Shown here in pieces: positions 1-11,078 of a stretch of DNA of 64,000 nt. The translations under genes were made by a program, and so were the position numbers. Source of the DNA: Margaritifera margaritifera (lineage: Eukaryota > Mollusca > Bivalvia > Unionida > Margaritiferidae). Under the pieces are notes generated by a model. The model made no database searches, had not been told where the DNA came from, and saw only the letters and a program-made list of their open reading frames with translations. The stretch is from contig JAQPZY010001423.1 in assembly GCA_029931535.1 (NCBI GenBank), positions 62,001-126,000 of the forward strand, read 5' to 3'. Position 1 is the stretch's first letter. Each line of letters begins with the position of its first letter.

Positions 1-190
1 CAAACCAAACCATTCAATCTTGATTTCGGAATAGATATTTATTATATTAAAATATATATAATATAAAAACACTTCCATGAAACCAAAGATCACAAAGTTA
101 TTTAAAGTCAGCTTTATATTTTGTGTTTTAGAATTATATTCAATAAATTGGAAAATGACAACAAAAGTACTTGAATTATAGCAGCATTGA

Positions 191-360
191 TCAGACAGGT
201 TTTGTAAATTGATGGTCAGATGATCATAGTATTATTGTTTGCAGTGAAATTCATTCAGGGAACACTGATCAAACAGGTTTTGTAAATTGATGGTCAGATG
301 ATCATAGTATTATTGTTTGCAGTAAATTCATTCAGGGAACACTGATCAAACAAACTATTA
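191..360 (+). repeat. 78-bp tandem duplication with a diverged third copy downstream
   Basis: The block containing GTTTTGTAAATTGATGG starts at 199 and again at 277, a period of 78 bp, with nearly identical text between. A diverged third version appears from about 405 (GTTTTGCAAATTTATGG) and continues to about 500. The 67-residue open frame at 414-617 lies across this repeat and has no independent support as a gene. Confidence 0.8.
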
Positions 361-957
361 AACAGGCAGTGATAATATGATGTTTATTTATAGTAGCATT
401 ATTCAAACAAGTTTTGCAAATTTATGGTCAGATGATCTCACTATTATTGTTTGCAATTAAATTAATTAAGGGCATACTGATCAAACAAAGTATTAAACAA
501 ATGGTGATAATATGTTTAATTATAGCAGCATCAATCAATTCAGTGTTAGTAATTTGCATCAAATTAAATTATACATTCAGGGAGAAAAAAAAATACAGTT
601 CTTTAAACAAGGATTAGTAAAATATATTTCATCTTTAAAAAGAGATAACACCACCATTTTCATTATGTTATAATTTTTCTTTATTATAATTAATACGAGG
701 CCCACAACATTAGTAGAATATAGATGTATGATGTTATATTGAATTAAGTCATAAAATTTGACAGGAATTGAGTTTCACTTTTTAGTATATGCATTATTTA
801 GCACTATTAATATATAGTACAATATACAAGATAAAGATAAATTCTACATAAATCTAACAAAAACATAACTGCTCAACATACTTGGGAAATAATGATAAAT
901 ATCATATTTGAAACAATTGTAAATGTTGCATTTAAGTCTAAGATGAAACTTAATAAT

Positions 958-1080
958 ATTTCATATGGTCTGAATCAGCCCATAATATGGTCCGAATCAG
1001 CCTGGCTTTTGGTCCAAATTAGCCCGTAATTTGGTCTGAATAAGCCTGGTCCAAAATCAGCCACAGTCCAAGTCAGCCTG
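958..1080 (+). repeat. Degenerate short-period repeat (about 20 bp)
   Basis: Variants of TGGTCTGAATCAGCC recur five or six times at irregular spacing of roughly 17-25 bp. This is a decayed minisatellite within non-coding sequence. Confidence 0.6.
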
Positions 1081-2492
1081 TACCCAAAAACTATACATTG
1101 CAATGAAGTCTAACTGCTGATAGTACCTAGATTACATTATGGTAATTACAAATATGTAAAAATATTTAATAACTTCCCCATGGCACAGTCGATTTATTGT
1201 GTGTGTAATGAAACCTTTAACATTCATTAATATTAACAATATTCAGTCTGGTCATGTAAGTGCTTGGCTTCTAGATCAACTAATTATTAGTCAAGCACTG
1301 ATTAAGTGACCTTTTGTAATGGAGTGGTGAGACACTTTCATTGATTATCTGGATATTAAAACCATTTTACCAAATGCACTTGACGAGATAGTACAAAGGC
1401 ACACATCAGTTTTTGGAATTCGGTGGTAATGTCTCAGCTGTTTATGCAGTTCTAATGCATGCACAGTAGTACCATTGTGACAACTTAGAATCACTGTTAC
1501 TGTGCTGAAAATGAAGGTAAAGAACTTGTTAGTTATTGATCACAAACACATACATTGAAACATGCTATAAGGGGTCTATTCATAAATACTGTTTGCATAT
1601 AAAAACTGTCCCTTAAAATTGAAAATCCCTACTTAGGAAAATGCCATGTGTCAAAATTCTGGAGAAATCACTACTTGTTAAAATATGCTAGACAGAAGCA
1701 AGTGAGGAAATTAATGGATGGGTCAGTTTGGGGCTGAATGGCATAGAACAGGATTAGAATAAAACAATTAGAGTTGAAGAATTGAGTGCCATGCAATGTA
1801 ATACTGAAATTGCTATTAATTTTTTTTATTGCAATGAAGATACTGGCTTCTCAGATGTGCAGGCAGTGTTGGTTTTATATCTCAAAGAAATCCATTCAAA
1901 TCTTATGTTAGTGCCCAATTAATGTTCAGTGGGAATTGAACTATTTTGTCACAAATCCAGAGATGTTGCCAGGGCATGTGAGTGCACAAATCACGCAAAA
2001 ATTGTACGAGTTTGTGCACTTGGAAAGCAGTGATGCGGGAGAACTGCAAATTAGCTCAAAGTCATGCATATAAAAATGCACTCTGCACAGTATAAAATTT
2101 TTATTTAACTGTTAAGATAAACTGAATAAATAAGAATATATTAAAAAAAATATAGTATTGATTCTTATTTGATCAAAGTACATCTGTCCATTCCAAAGTA
2201 TACAGATATTAGTTAATACAAAATACTACAAAAGGATGCTTGGAACTCCCACTAATTATTTATAACATAAAAACTTGTGCACTAGAGGGATTATGTCATT
2301 GATGCCCTTTCCTCACATTTGCACATGAGCAAACTTTGGTAGATTTCTGGAACGTGAGATTATAGTCAGTGGCAGGGTGGAAAATTACAGATTCTTTTCA
2401 ACTTTTGTGTCATTATCATCAGTCTGGACAATGGAAGAATTTGATTCCCACTGAATCTAGGAAGAAAATGCATTTTTCTATATATTTTTCAG

Positions 2493-2590
2493 AGCATCCA
2501 GAAATTTTGCAAGAACTACATAAGAAGGATGAAAAACTTCTAGACAACTTGAAGCAGTTAAAAGTTATTTCCCATGGACCACCACCTGAG
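2493..2590 (+). CDS. NDUFAF4: NDUFAF4 homolog, internal exon (complex I assembly factor)
   Basis: This 98-bp exon encodes 32 complete codons starting HPEILQELHKKDEKLL and ending HGPPPE. It matches the NDUFAF4 segment that reads YPEVKGEIARKDEKLL in human. A polypyrimidine stretch ending TTTTTCAG precedes 2493, and a GTTTGT donor follows 2590. The exon opens with two bases of a split codon and ends on a codon boundary, which matches the acceptor at 15843. NDUFAF4 is a mitochondrial inner-membrane-associated factor that acts with NDUFAF3 in early assembly of respiratory complex I. The open frame continues upstream of the acceptor, but those residues do not resemble the family, so I place the exon start at the splice site. 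The first exon, encoding the N-terminal membrane-associating segment, was not found. Confidence 0.82.
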
Positions 2591-3125
2591 GTTTGTGAAG
2601 CTTATTTTTCTTGAAAAATTTTTTTTCCTTATTTTCTATAATCTTCACATAATTTAATTTCATCAAGGTTCTCAATAGGTTTTAAAACTGAAGTCATTTG
2701 ACCCTTGACCCCATAATCTCAAGAGTAAGAATGAAAATCTCAAGCATCAAAACTGAAATCTCAATAGTCATTAGTATATGACAGTCATGAGCTCATAGCT
2801 GGGATTATTTGTTATTCATGGAGCAAACTGATGTTTAAGATTTCTTGTCTCATGTTGAATAAAGAGAAACACTTGCAGGGGTCAAGCTATACTTGCATTT
2901 TAGGGAGAAGTGACTTTGCCTTTTGGACAGAATAGGGAGAAGTGAGAGCTGAACAGGGAGAAGTGGGAGCAAAGCAAGAAATGCAATATATATATATATG
3001 CAGATTATTCATACTTGAAAGTATGTTATGTTTGGATGGAGCGATGTTATGCAATGTATTTTGGCCATATGACTTCAAAAGAGCACAGCAATAAACCATG
3101 CATTATAATTAATTTTAACTGACAG

Positions 3126-3557
3126 GAGTACCTAGATTACAGTATTTTAATTACAAATAGGTAGAAATACTTCATCAACTGCGATTTAAACAATATATAT
3201 ATTTTTTTTTAACAAAAAAATTTTGTTTCTAAAACTTCATCAGAAAATGGTATTTAAAATGATTTCTAAACCAGTTTGAAACAACCCTTATTGCATGTAC
3301 ATGAGAGCACATGCATAGGCGTCTTCACATCATAGTGTTTCTCTTTTCAGACCACATTGGTCACTGAAGTTACGGATGAGTAACTGGAACTTTACAACTG
3401 CATGTTTTGGGAATTAATTCAAAACTTAAATGTGAATCTTTCTGACTCAATTTTTGGTGAAGTTTTGAAAAGTGTAAAAATTAAATTGCTTGTTCTAGTG
3501 GTAGTTGATTAACTATCTGTACCTATTTGTAATTACAGTGATGTAATGTATGTACTC
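3126..3557. mobile_element. MITE-like element with about 50-bp terminal inverted repeats
   Basis: The left end (GAGTACCTAGATTACAG, then TTACAAATAGGTAGAAAT and CATCAACT) reappears in reverse complement at the right end (AGTTGATTAACTA, then ACCTATTTGTAATTACAG and TGTACTC). The interior has no coding capacity. A single related end lies near 1126-1175, so the family is dispersed. No target-site duplication was clear, and the superfamily is unknown. Confidence 0.65.
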
Positions 3558-4692
3558 ATATCAATTACAATTAATTGCAATACTGTTTCTAATGTGCTCA
3601 CTTGAAGTCATATGGAGAAAAAAATACATGATGTAGAGACCAAAGGCACATAAACTTTAAGTAAGGGACTGATCATTTAATAACATCAAAACTTTGATGT
3701 TTAATTTCATTGTTTCTGATAAAACATGACCATAGCTATTCAACGACGATGAAATGAAGCATTAACGGGAATATATGAATGAACTAGATCTTTCTTTCCA
3801 ACTGAATTGGCACACATCAAAGAACAAATATGGCACCACGCACACCATATGGGTGCATCTATTTTTAGGAACATTTTTTTTTACTATCACTACTCACACT
3901 TGGTAGCTTTGGTACAACAATCCGTAGGATTGCAAATTTATGCTTTTAATATTTATCTATGTAGTTGTTATAAAGTTGTGCATTGGTTAAATATTTTTTG
4001 CTTACCTGCGAATGTGCAAAAGTTTGTTTTCTCAGCGCAATTGATATCAACACCTGCATGAAATACATTTCACCTGGGGCTTTCCACACTGAGTTAGTTA
4101 CTTGGGTGGGTTGAAGGAGTATTTAAAAAGCCATAAACTATTGTTACTCAATTTACATCAGAAAAATCGCAAGGGAAGTCATTTTCACTTTCCTAATAGA
4201 AAAAGGTGAAGTTTACATTTTGTTGGCGACTTAGTTGCCCACTTCGCCTGGTAGTGTGACCCCTGACTTGTACAGTATTTTGTAAGAAACCGGCAAGCAG
4301 ACAGTGAGACAGACATGGCCATTACTGATTTTTGTATAAGTGTTTCTCTTTCTCATTATGTATGACTGTTTATATTTGGTATATTAAACAGAAAACAAAT
4401 TTTTTAAAATTCTTTATTATGTTTTTAACTTCTGAACATATTCTATTTTTAACTCCTCAAATCATTTTAAATGCAAAAATATACACATACAACTATGAAA
4501 GTTATATATGAATCAGATATCTAATTTCTATATTATAACCAATTCGATCTGATCATCATGCATCAACAACATGAACAAGGCATATCCAGTTTTATCAAGG
4601 ATGAACATCACAATTGGTGACTTTTTATACTCTGAAGACATCGGTCAACAGAACATATCAGTTTATTATTTCCTCCTATTTTTCCTCTTTAC

Positions 4693-4887
4693 TGAATTGG
4701 TAACAACCCTTGGAAATTCAGTTTTTCCACTCTTAAATTTTCTTACAACTTTAGGAGATTTATTCACATTCTCCTCAGAATTGTTACTAACTTTCTGTTT
4801 CTTTGGAGTCTGAGGGTCAGAATGATCATCACTGGCAGGTCGTTTCTGAGACTGGGACAGAAAAGAAAATATACTTCTTTGAGCCAT
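4693..4887 (-). CDS. Candidate first coding exon with N-terminal PCNA-binding-like motif
   Basis: The reading frame from ATG at 4887 gives 65 codons to a GTAAAG donor immediately after 4693 (phase 0); without splicing it runs 8 codons further to a stop at 4666. It starts MAQRSIFSFL, close to the PIP box (QxxI/LxxFF-type) found at the very N-terminus of DNA ligase 1, MSH6 and nuclear uracil-DNA glycosylase; the second aromatic is replaced by Leu. A lysine-rich, nuclear-localisation-like stretch (TPKKQKV) and a basic, Ser/Pro-rich tail follow, as expected for the disordered N-terminus of such proteins. Ligase 1 (QRSIMSFF) is the closest in memory, but no catalytic domain was seen on the minus strand to the left. 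It could be the first exon of a gene continuing outside the window, or a stranded fragment. Confidence 0.4.
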
Positions 4888-5027
4888 TGTGATTTAATAG
4901 TTCACAAATAAATCTAATATAACAAAATTATTCAATCTTCTTATTCAGTCTCAAGTAATTCCAAAGCATGAAAGAAATCACCAAGTGTAAAGTCCAGTAA
5001 ATTCTTACCTTAATTAAAATAAACCCA

Positions 5028-5423
5028 AATTTGTAAACATTTCGCTGATTGAAGCAAATTGATTGCCAATCAAACAATTAAAATTTGTCCACTTAACTTT
5101 GACAACTGGCTTTGCAAGCTGCCATATTTTCAGCAATTTTGTCAAAGTGATTATAATTTGATGGGTAGTCAAACAAACGCCAATATTTGATCAAAAGTTA
5201 ATCTAATCAAGTCATAATTGAGTCGGAATTTGTATATGTTTCACTGATTGAAGCAAATTAATTGCCAATAAAATACAATTAAACTTTGTCTACTTACGTT
5301 TGACAACTAGCTTAGTGAGTCGCCATATTTTCCACAGTTTTGTCTAATTGATAATAATTTTATGGGCAATCAAACAGATGTCAATATTTGATCAAAAGTT
5401 AATCCAATCAAGTCATAATTAAT
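5028..5423 (+). repeat. Two tandem copies of a 199-bp unit
   Basis: AATTTGTAAACATTTCGCTG at 5028 recurs as AATTTGTATATGTTTCACTG at 5227. Both copies continue through a CCATATTTTC segment and end near AAGTTAATCYAATCAAGTCA. It lies just upstream of the antisense candidate exon at 4693-4887, so it would be in that gene's 5' flank if the gene is real. Confidence 0.8.
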
Positions 5424-5487
5424 TCCCTCATCCTCTATCATAAATGTCCAAGATAATATCAAAACAATCTAACCTTGATTCAGTTTT

Positions 5488-5553
5488 GCACACCTATGTG
5501 TGAAATCAGTGATCTGTTAGCTCCGCCCAGTTCATATTGATTTTACATAGGTG
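5488..5553. repeat. Short inverted repeat (possible small hairpin element)
   Basis: CACACCTATGTGTGAAATCA at the left and TGATTTTACATAGGTGCAA at the right are imperfect reverse complements about 25 bp apart. The loop holds a GCTCCGCCC stretch. Too little sequence to name a family. Confidence 0.4.
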
Positions 5554-6342
5554 CAATATTAATGGTTGATAAGGTGTAAACAGTAGTCTTGCAAATCTCG
5601 ATCAATGGCGTATACAGTAAATTTGTTATGGACAGCATGTGTTTAGTAGGAAATTATGCCAATTAAGGGTAATTGAGACTGATGCTCCAGCCAAAATCAA
5701 CGTGTGTCATAAAAATGCACAGGTTGGAATTTCCATGCATCAAAAATGGGTCACGGCAATTCCAAATGTCAAAACCTGAGGGTATGTGTCTATTGAGAAC
5801 CCTGCTTCATCTTAACTTTAAATTCCTTATCTTCTGTGGCAGGATGCAATTTTTTTTTATAAATTAGATGTAGTCCAGTTCACTACCAGGAAAACATTAT
5901 GATTTCTCAGGAAAAGGCATTATAATATAAAAATGTTAGCATCAAAGCTAGCTCTTTTCCTTACTGTGACCCATTAGTAATTATTCTCCTGTGTAAAATA
6001 ATTGTAAAGTTAAAATTTTAAAAAAGATGTGGATCAAATCATTGTATCATAAAAATAGCCCTCAGAGCTACCAGAATTCAGCATATTGTAGTTCAAACTC
6101 TGGCATAAGATTTGTTGGAACCTGCATGGTAAGAACCTTTTACAGTAGTAATTCTACACCTAAATCAAAGGATTTTCTCAGGATGATTTCATGCTAGATA
6201 ATTATCAAACCAGGAGTCTGATGGCCACTCTCTTCAGCCTTAAGATTCAAAATCTCATGTAGTTTATTAAGTTTTTATGTGTAATCTTTCCTGCTTTGTT
6301 CAGGGATTTCTTTTGAGTTACAGCCCTTTTTTGATCAATTTT

Positions 6343-7000
6343 GGATTTAGCAGTGTCTTATAATCAGAATACGTTGGGAACCATTCAGCATATCCAGATG
6401 CAATTTGGTGTGAACATTTTGTCTAATAGTAGTGGTCTCTCGGATTTAGTAGTGTCTTATAATCAGAATACGTTGGGAACCATTCAGCATATCCAGATGC
6501 AATTTGGTTTGAACATTGTCTAACAGTAGTGGTAGCTCGTACTTCTTTTTTGACAATCAATTTCATATCTTCACATTGACACTTGATTTTAACCATCATA
6601 GCTCAGGAACCATTTGATATTAAATTCTAATGCAATTGGGTATAAACAGTTTTGGCAACTTGTTGACATAAATGTGCCTTATTGATTTTTATTTCTGATA
6701 CTTTATTTTTTTGACCGAATTATGGGCCTTGCTGATCAATTTCATATTGTCACTAATAGAAGTACCTTGTCACCAGTATTGCTCCGGAACCATTCAACAT
6801 ATCCAGATGTGATTTGGCATCAACATTGCCTCCTAGACGTAGATGTGCCCAAAAGGAAGTTTTTCTCTTCTTCTCTGTTATGACTTATAGGCTTTGTCAG
6901 TCAGTTTTAGGTCTTCACATTGAAGTAGCCTGTTAGAGTCCATAATAGCTTCGGAATGTTTCAGTATATCCTAATGCTGTTTGACATGTGCTTATTAAGG
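6343..7000 (+). repeat. Roughly 100-bp tandem array (AACCATTCAGCATATCC family)
   Basis: The block GGATTTAGCAGTGTCTTATA starts at 6343 and, almost unchanged, at 6442 (period 99 bp). Older, diverged units continue to about 7000, recognisable by variants of GGAACCATTCAGCATATCC near 6606, 6785 and 6950. The 60-residue open frame at 6341-6523 is a consequence of the 99-bp period, which is a multiple of three. Confidence 0.75.
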
Positions 7001-7189
7001 CAATTGTCTCTTCCACTTCATTTTGTCTGAGTAATGACCCATTTTCTGTCATTCTATCTAGTTATGATTATCTTGCAGCCATTGTTCTGCAACAGAAATG
7101 AATAGTTTTTTCCTTCAAGATTATGTTTAGGTCAAATCTACACACCAGTTTATGCATATAAGCATTAGGCTGTGCATGTTGTGACATTC

Positions 7190-7360
7190 TTGAGCGGAGT
7201 CATGGTAAAGCATCAGACTCATAATCCAAGGATTACAGGTTCAATATATGTCCATGCCAGCCTGGGTTGGCTGCCTCTGTGTGTCCTTGGGAAAGACACT
7301 TAACTCTCATTTCCTCTGTATGATATAGCCAATAATGCATTAAAAGTACTGTTAAAATCA
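7190..7360 (+). mobile_element. Diverged tRNA-derived SINE copy
   Basis: The sequence carries an anticodon-arm-like block (CAGACTCATAATCCAAGGAT) and a box-B-like GGTTCAATA. A non-tRNA body with CCTTGGGAAAGACACTTAAC and ATGATATAGCCAATAATG follows. The same series appears at 57337-57510 in a less decayed copy, so this is a dispersed family. The 5' part (box A) is degraded. Confidence 0.7.
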
Positions 7361-7435
7361 ACCAGCCATCTTGTGCATGCAACTACTTTACCTGAAGAAT
7401 CGCAGATCGACAGCTCACTTTTTTCCAACATCTTT

Positions 7436-7930
7436 TATATGCCCACCTTTTGGTGGAGCATATTATGCTAGCCTGTGTATCTGTCCATTAACTCTTTTTC
7501 TTCCAGCAATATAACTTCAGTTCTATAGCATGTACCATCACCAAACTTTGTGGATAGTTTGCACGTGGGATAAGGAAGAATCCCATCACTTCTGGGGTCA
7601 AAAGGTAGAAGGTCAAGGTCAATGTAACTGAAAGAAAAAAATGGTTTCTGCACAATGACAAACAGAATTGGCTGAAACTTGTAGATAGCTTTGGTGAAAA
7701 AAGAAGGGATAAAAAGTTCAAAGGTAAAGGTCACTATAGAATAACTGTTTTTCTAGAGTAAGTTTCTTGACCAGACTTGGTGGATGATTTGCACTTAGGT
7801 AGTAAAGAAACCATTTAGATTCTGGGGTTTAAAGGTCAGAGGTTATGGTGTGTCTAATAAGAAAGACTGCCTGCCTTGACCAAAGGTCAAGGTCATTGAG
7901 ACCTGTTGGTCAATAATCTCCAGAGTCAAC
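7436..7930 (-). repeat. Array of about 150-bp units (GACCTTGACC family), reverse orientation
   Basis: The array opens with the hairpin TATGCCCACCTTTTGGTGGA followed by CATATTATG. It repeats units containing CACCAAACTTTGTGGATAGT, GGGGTCAAAAGGTAGAAGG and AAGGTCAATGTAACTGAAAG. The same units occur on the opposite strand at 44640-45372 and 58780-59935. Overlapping open frames here (7468-7734, 7488-7721) are repeat-derived. Confidence 0.8.
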
Positions 7931-8029
7931 CAGGTCCTACTAGTTCCTAGACAGAAAGGACTATTAAACATAGGGTGTGTGTATAATGTGGTGTTCATGG
8001 TATTCTTGTTATAAGAGTTATTGCCCTGT

Positions 8030-8535
8030 TTTACTTGCAGCTGAATGCAGTGTACACTATATGTCAAAATCTTGTGTCACAGTTTTCAGTGGATTGCCAT
8101 GAAATTTGGTAAATATTATGGTCATCATCTTAAGATGTGCATCACTTTGCTCCTAACATTTTTGGTAGGGTTAATGCCCATTTTGTCTTGCAGCTGAATG
8201 CAGTGCATGAAAGAATCTTGTGAACAGAACTAGTCTCAGTTTTTGATGGATTGAAATTTTGTACTTTTTGTGGTCAGAATATAAAATGTTCATATCTACA
8301 AACCACTGTGCTCCAGGACCTGTGATTTCTGTTTGAGTAAGTGTAATTTTTGACTTCCATCTGGATGTAGTGTATGTATGTCAGAATCTTCTGAATACAA
8401 CTAGTCTCATAGATTTTAATGGATTGCCATGCAATTTGGGAAATGTTATGGTCATCATATTAAGATGTACATATCAACAAAATTACTATCCTGCTGCAAT
8501 TTGTGTTAGAGTTATAGCCCGGTTTGTCTTGAAAC
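8030..8535 (+). repeat. Array of about 150-bp units (GCAGCTGAATGCAGTG family)
   Basis: Three to four units are visible, each with a variant of CAGCTGAATGCAGTG, then GGATTGCCATGAAATTTGG, ATTATGGTCATCATCTTAAG and a segment reading GTTATAGCCC or similar. No protein-like frame runs through the units. Confidence 0.75.
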
Positions 8536-8550
8536 TGAGTGCAGTGAATG

Positions 8551-8689
8551 GTACAACCTGCTATTATTGCATTGCTGTCTCTTTTCCTGGCACTAGTCCC
8601 CATCCAAGGTGAATATTCCCTCCAATTAATAATTGGTGGTCTAGAATAAAAAACAACATGATCCCAGTCTGATACCTCAGTCAACTTCC
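8551..8689 (+). repeat. Left inverted terminal repeat of the DIRS-like element
   Basis: Contains TCTTTTCCTGGCACTAGT, CCAAGGTGAATATTCCCTCC, AATTAATAATTGGTGGTCTA and GAATAAAAAACAAC. These are the imperfect reverse complement of 10934-11078, with a few indels. Confidence 0.8.
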
Positions 8690-9247
8690 ATCATTTGGAA
8701 TATCATCCTTCTTTTCCATTGACTTTGTGTGGTTATTCTGTCTCAAAGAGCACTCATCATTTTTCGTCATTCACAGTGTCTTTTGGCAAAATTGCCATCA
8801 ATAGTATACTTTTCTGTGTGGTATTTGATATTTTTTCCTCTGTCCTTGTGTAATTTTCGTTTATCTGTGTCCATTTTTGTTGAATTTGGGGGTTTGTTTG
8901 TTCTTTTCTAGTGAAGCAGTGCATCTTTGTTTTTGATCCCACTCTTAATAACCAGTATTTGGGTAAATATTACCCCATAATTTCTTGTTCCAGTTGATTG
9001 TATTATTTTTGTATTTCCTTTCAGCATTTCATTATGCCTCAATGTGTGTGTTAATGCCATTAAAGGTTGCTTGGAACATGCATTCCACCTGCTTGGTGTG
9101 CACTTCATATGCACGCACGCACAGATGTCCTTTTTGTTCTCTTTGGCCTGACAAGGTATGGGACTTTGCTGAAAATCTCTGTGCCTTTAGGGAAAGGAAG
9201 AAAGGACACATGTTCTTCACTGGAAGACCTTCTACATTCTCATTAGG

Positions 9248-9770
9248 TATCTAGGACACTTCCTGAAGTAGGGAAGTCATCAGCTTCTGTAAGGGAGGAG
9301 TCCATGGCTCTTGCTTTGGTATGGAAATTACCTGCTTCAGTAAGGGTAGGATCACAGACACTTCCTGGAGGAAGGAAGTTGTCAGCTCTTGTGAGGAAGG
9401 GATCCTCTGCACTTTCCAGTGAAGAGAAGTTGTCAACATCAGGGAGTGAATCCCACCTTTCCAGTGCAGGGGAAGCATGGACTTCTTGCTAAAGTAGATC
9501 TGGTTACTCATCGAGGGGAGATCATTCATTGGACTCCTCCATCAGGTCTTCATCACCTGACCTATCTTTGTCTGGTCAAATGGCACTGGTCTCTGGATAA
9601 GGCGATTAGTACTGGTCACCCAGTGTCTTTAACCAGTCACTGGTCACAGGGTAATGCATCTAGTACCAGTTGCTGGGTAACTATCATTGGTCAGTGGGTA
9701 AGGATAGTAGTACTGGTCACCAGGTGTCTGTCATAGATCATCGGTCATCTGACATCAGCTGCTGGGTGCC
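9248..9770 (+). repeat. Degenerate internal repeats inside the DIRS-like block
   Basis: From 9248 to about 9480, variants of GACACTTCCTGAAGTAGGGA recur every 50-60 bp in both strand senses. From 9590 to 9770, short palindromic variants of ACTGGTCACCCAGTG and GGTCAGTGGGTAA recur. The overlapping open frames here (9251-9885) are low-complexity and not recognised as a known protein; they could be remnants of a repetitive first open reading frame. Confidence 0.55.
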
Positions 9771-10078
9771 TGGCATTGGGTTTGGACAAAAGGTGGGTAG
9801 AAAGCAGAAGGGATGTATGTCCCCTCTTCCATGCTTTGGCTCATTGGTTTCTGCCTCCAGTCCATTTGCCTGCTTGGTCCCTTAAGCCCCCTGCCTTGGA
9901 CTCATGTGTTTCCTAAGCTGGGGATGTTGGCAGGGACTTGGGCCCATCTCTCCATGAAGTTCCTTGAGGCTTTGGAACTAAAAGCTTGTACACTAGTTAC
10001 TATAGCCTCACATGCCTATATTTTTTGGCTGGTTCCTTCAGTCTGTTGAAGGATAATTCATAATCTCTCTCTGCTTTG

Positions 10079-10255
10079 CAGAGATTGTTGGATGCTGTTG
10101 CCAGGATATCAAGACAAGTGCTTTTGATGTCCATGGTGCTCTCTGCCAAGCTTCTTCACCCTAGGAATGCCGCCTTGGAGACATCAAAGGTTTTGCTGAA
10201 GCACAGCAAAAGCCTTTTTACAGCTGTCCAGCTCGATGCTGTGACATTATTTTGA
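10079..10255 (+). pseudogene. Possible first-ORF remnant of the DIRS-like element
   Basis: A 58-codon open stretch reads QRLLDAVARISRQVLLMSMV near its start and ends at a stop at 10253-10255. Its helical, Leu/Ala-rich character resembles the region before the reverse transcriptase in DIRS first ORFs, but no diagnostic motif is present. It is assigned mainly by position, about 430 bp upstream of the reverse transcriptase remnant. Confidence 0.35.
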
Positions 10256-10639
10256 GGGTATGAGGGATCAATGACATAGGGCCTTGGCCATGGAACTGGG
10301 CCTGGTTAAACCAGTGGAGAATGCTCCCATCTGAAAGGTCGATGGCTTCCCCTCCTAAATGCTTTAAGCAGGGGCCCCATCAAAACTGTCAGGCCCAGTT
10401 TAAAACTTGTTTCCATCCATCTTTCATGCTATGAGGTAGCAGAGAGGACAGGGGAGGAAGTATGTGGACCCCTCCCCCTTCCCTAAGACCCTTTTTTCAG
10501 AGGCTCTGTCTGACTTCACGAACGATGCATGGGTTCTTTCCACAGTAATGGTGGTTAACAGCTACATTTCTGGGATGCTCCACCTGTTTTAAGGATCCCC
10601 ATATGGTTCCATCAGTCCCAGCTGGTATCCCTATGGGAA

Positions 10640-10930
10640 AAGGAGTATGCCATTCTAAGGAAGGGCACAGTAGGAGCGTGACAAACATCCAAACACCAGG
10701 ATTTTATTCCCAGATCTTCCTAGTTTTAGAAAAGGGGGAAAGTTTAGACTCATTATTGATCTTTCCCCATTTAGCAAGCTTCGTCTGGCAGAGAATTTCA
10801 AGATTGAGACATCTGCCCTATTCATGAATACCATTAGGTCAAATGACTGAGCGGTCTTCATAGATCTCCAGGATGTGTATCTTTACATCCCCATCTTCCC
10901 ATTCCACAGGAATTCCTGTGATTTGTAATG
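10640..10930 (+). pseudogene. DIRS-type reverse transcriptase fragment (broken)
   Basis: One frame gives TPGFYSQIFLVLEKG. After a +1 shift near 10735 the frame continues GGKFRLIIDLSPFSKL, then a stop where Trp is expected, then AVFIDLQDVYLYIPIFPFHR. In DIRS and related elements this region normally reads roughly as a YSRIFLVPKK motif, a RPIIDL motif and DWAVSIDL followed by DAYFHIPI, covering fingers and the first catalytic Asp (here the D of IDLQD). The fragment therefore has at least one frameshift and one nonsense change, and stops before the YxDD-type motif. Orientation matches the left-to-right order of the element. Confidence 0.75.
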
Positions 10931-10933
10931 AAT

Positions 10934-11078
10934 GGAAGTGACCAAGGCATCTGAATGGGACTGGTTTGTTTTTATTCTAGACCTCCAATTACTAATTGGA
11001 GGAGGGAATTTTCACCTTGGACTGGGCACTAACACCAGGAAAAGATATACATGTAGCAATGAAAGGATAGCTGGTATT
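10934..11078 (-). repeat. Right inverted terminal repeat of the DIRS-like element
   Basis: Reverse complement of 8551-8689 with small indels. It includes TTTTTATTCTAGACCTCC, the palindrome CTCCAATTACTAATTGGAG, TTTTCACCTTGGACTGGGC and CACCAGGAAAAGA. It begins directly after the broken reverse transcriptase, with no RNase H or recombinase region between. Confidence 0.8.

Larger units (their letters stand above)
1..2492. other. Non-coding stretch upstream of the first recognised NDUFAF4 exon
   Basis: No convincing gene is visible. Open frames are short and A+T-rich, with no family resemblance. The stretch holds a 78-bp direct repeat near the left end and a degenerate short-period repeat around 958-1080. 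A segment at 1126-1180 resembles the terminal repeat of the element at 3126-3557. The missing first NDUFAF4 exon should lie upstream in the gene; I looked for a start followed by the usual N-terminal segment here and did not find it, so it is probably left of the window. Confidence 0.5.
8551..11078 (+). mobile_element. Decayed, internally deleted DIRS-like retroelement with inverted terminal repeats
   Basis: Two matching segments in opposite orientation, 8551-8689 and 10934-11078, bound a 2.5 kb block that is less A+T-rich than its surroundings. The block contains a reverse transcriptase fragment of the DIRS type (about 10640-10930) and an upstream protein-like remnant (10079-10255). DIRS elements are known to carry inverted rather than direct terminal repeats, and to encode a reverse transcriptase, RNase H, methyltransferase-like domain and tyrosine recombinase. 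Everything downstream of the first part of the reverse transcriptase is missing here, because the right inverted repeat follows directly. The copy is certainly non-autonomous. Confidence 0.68.
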
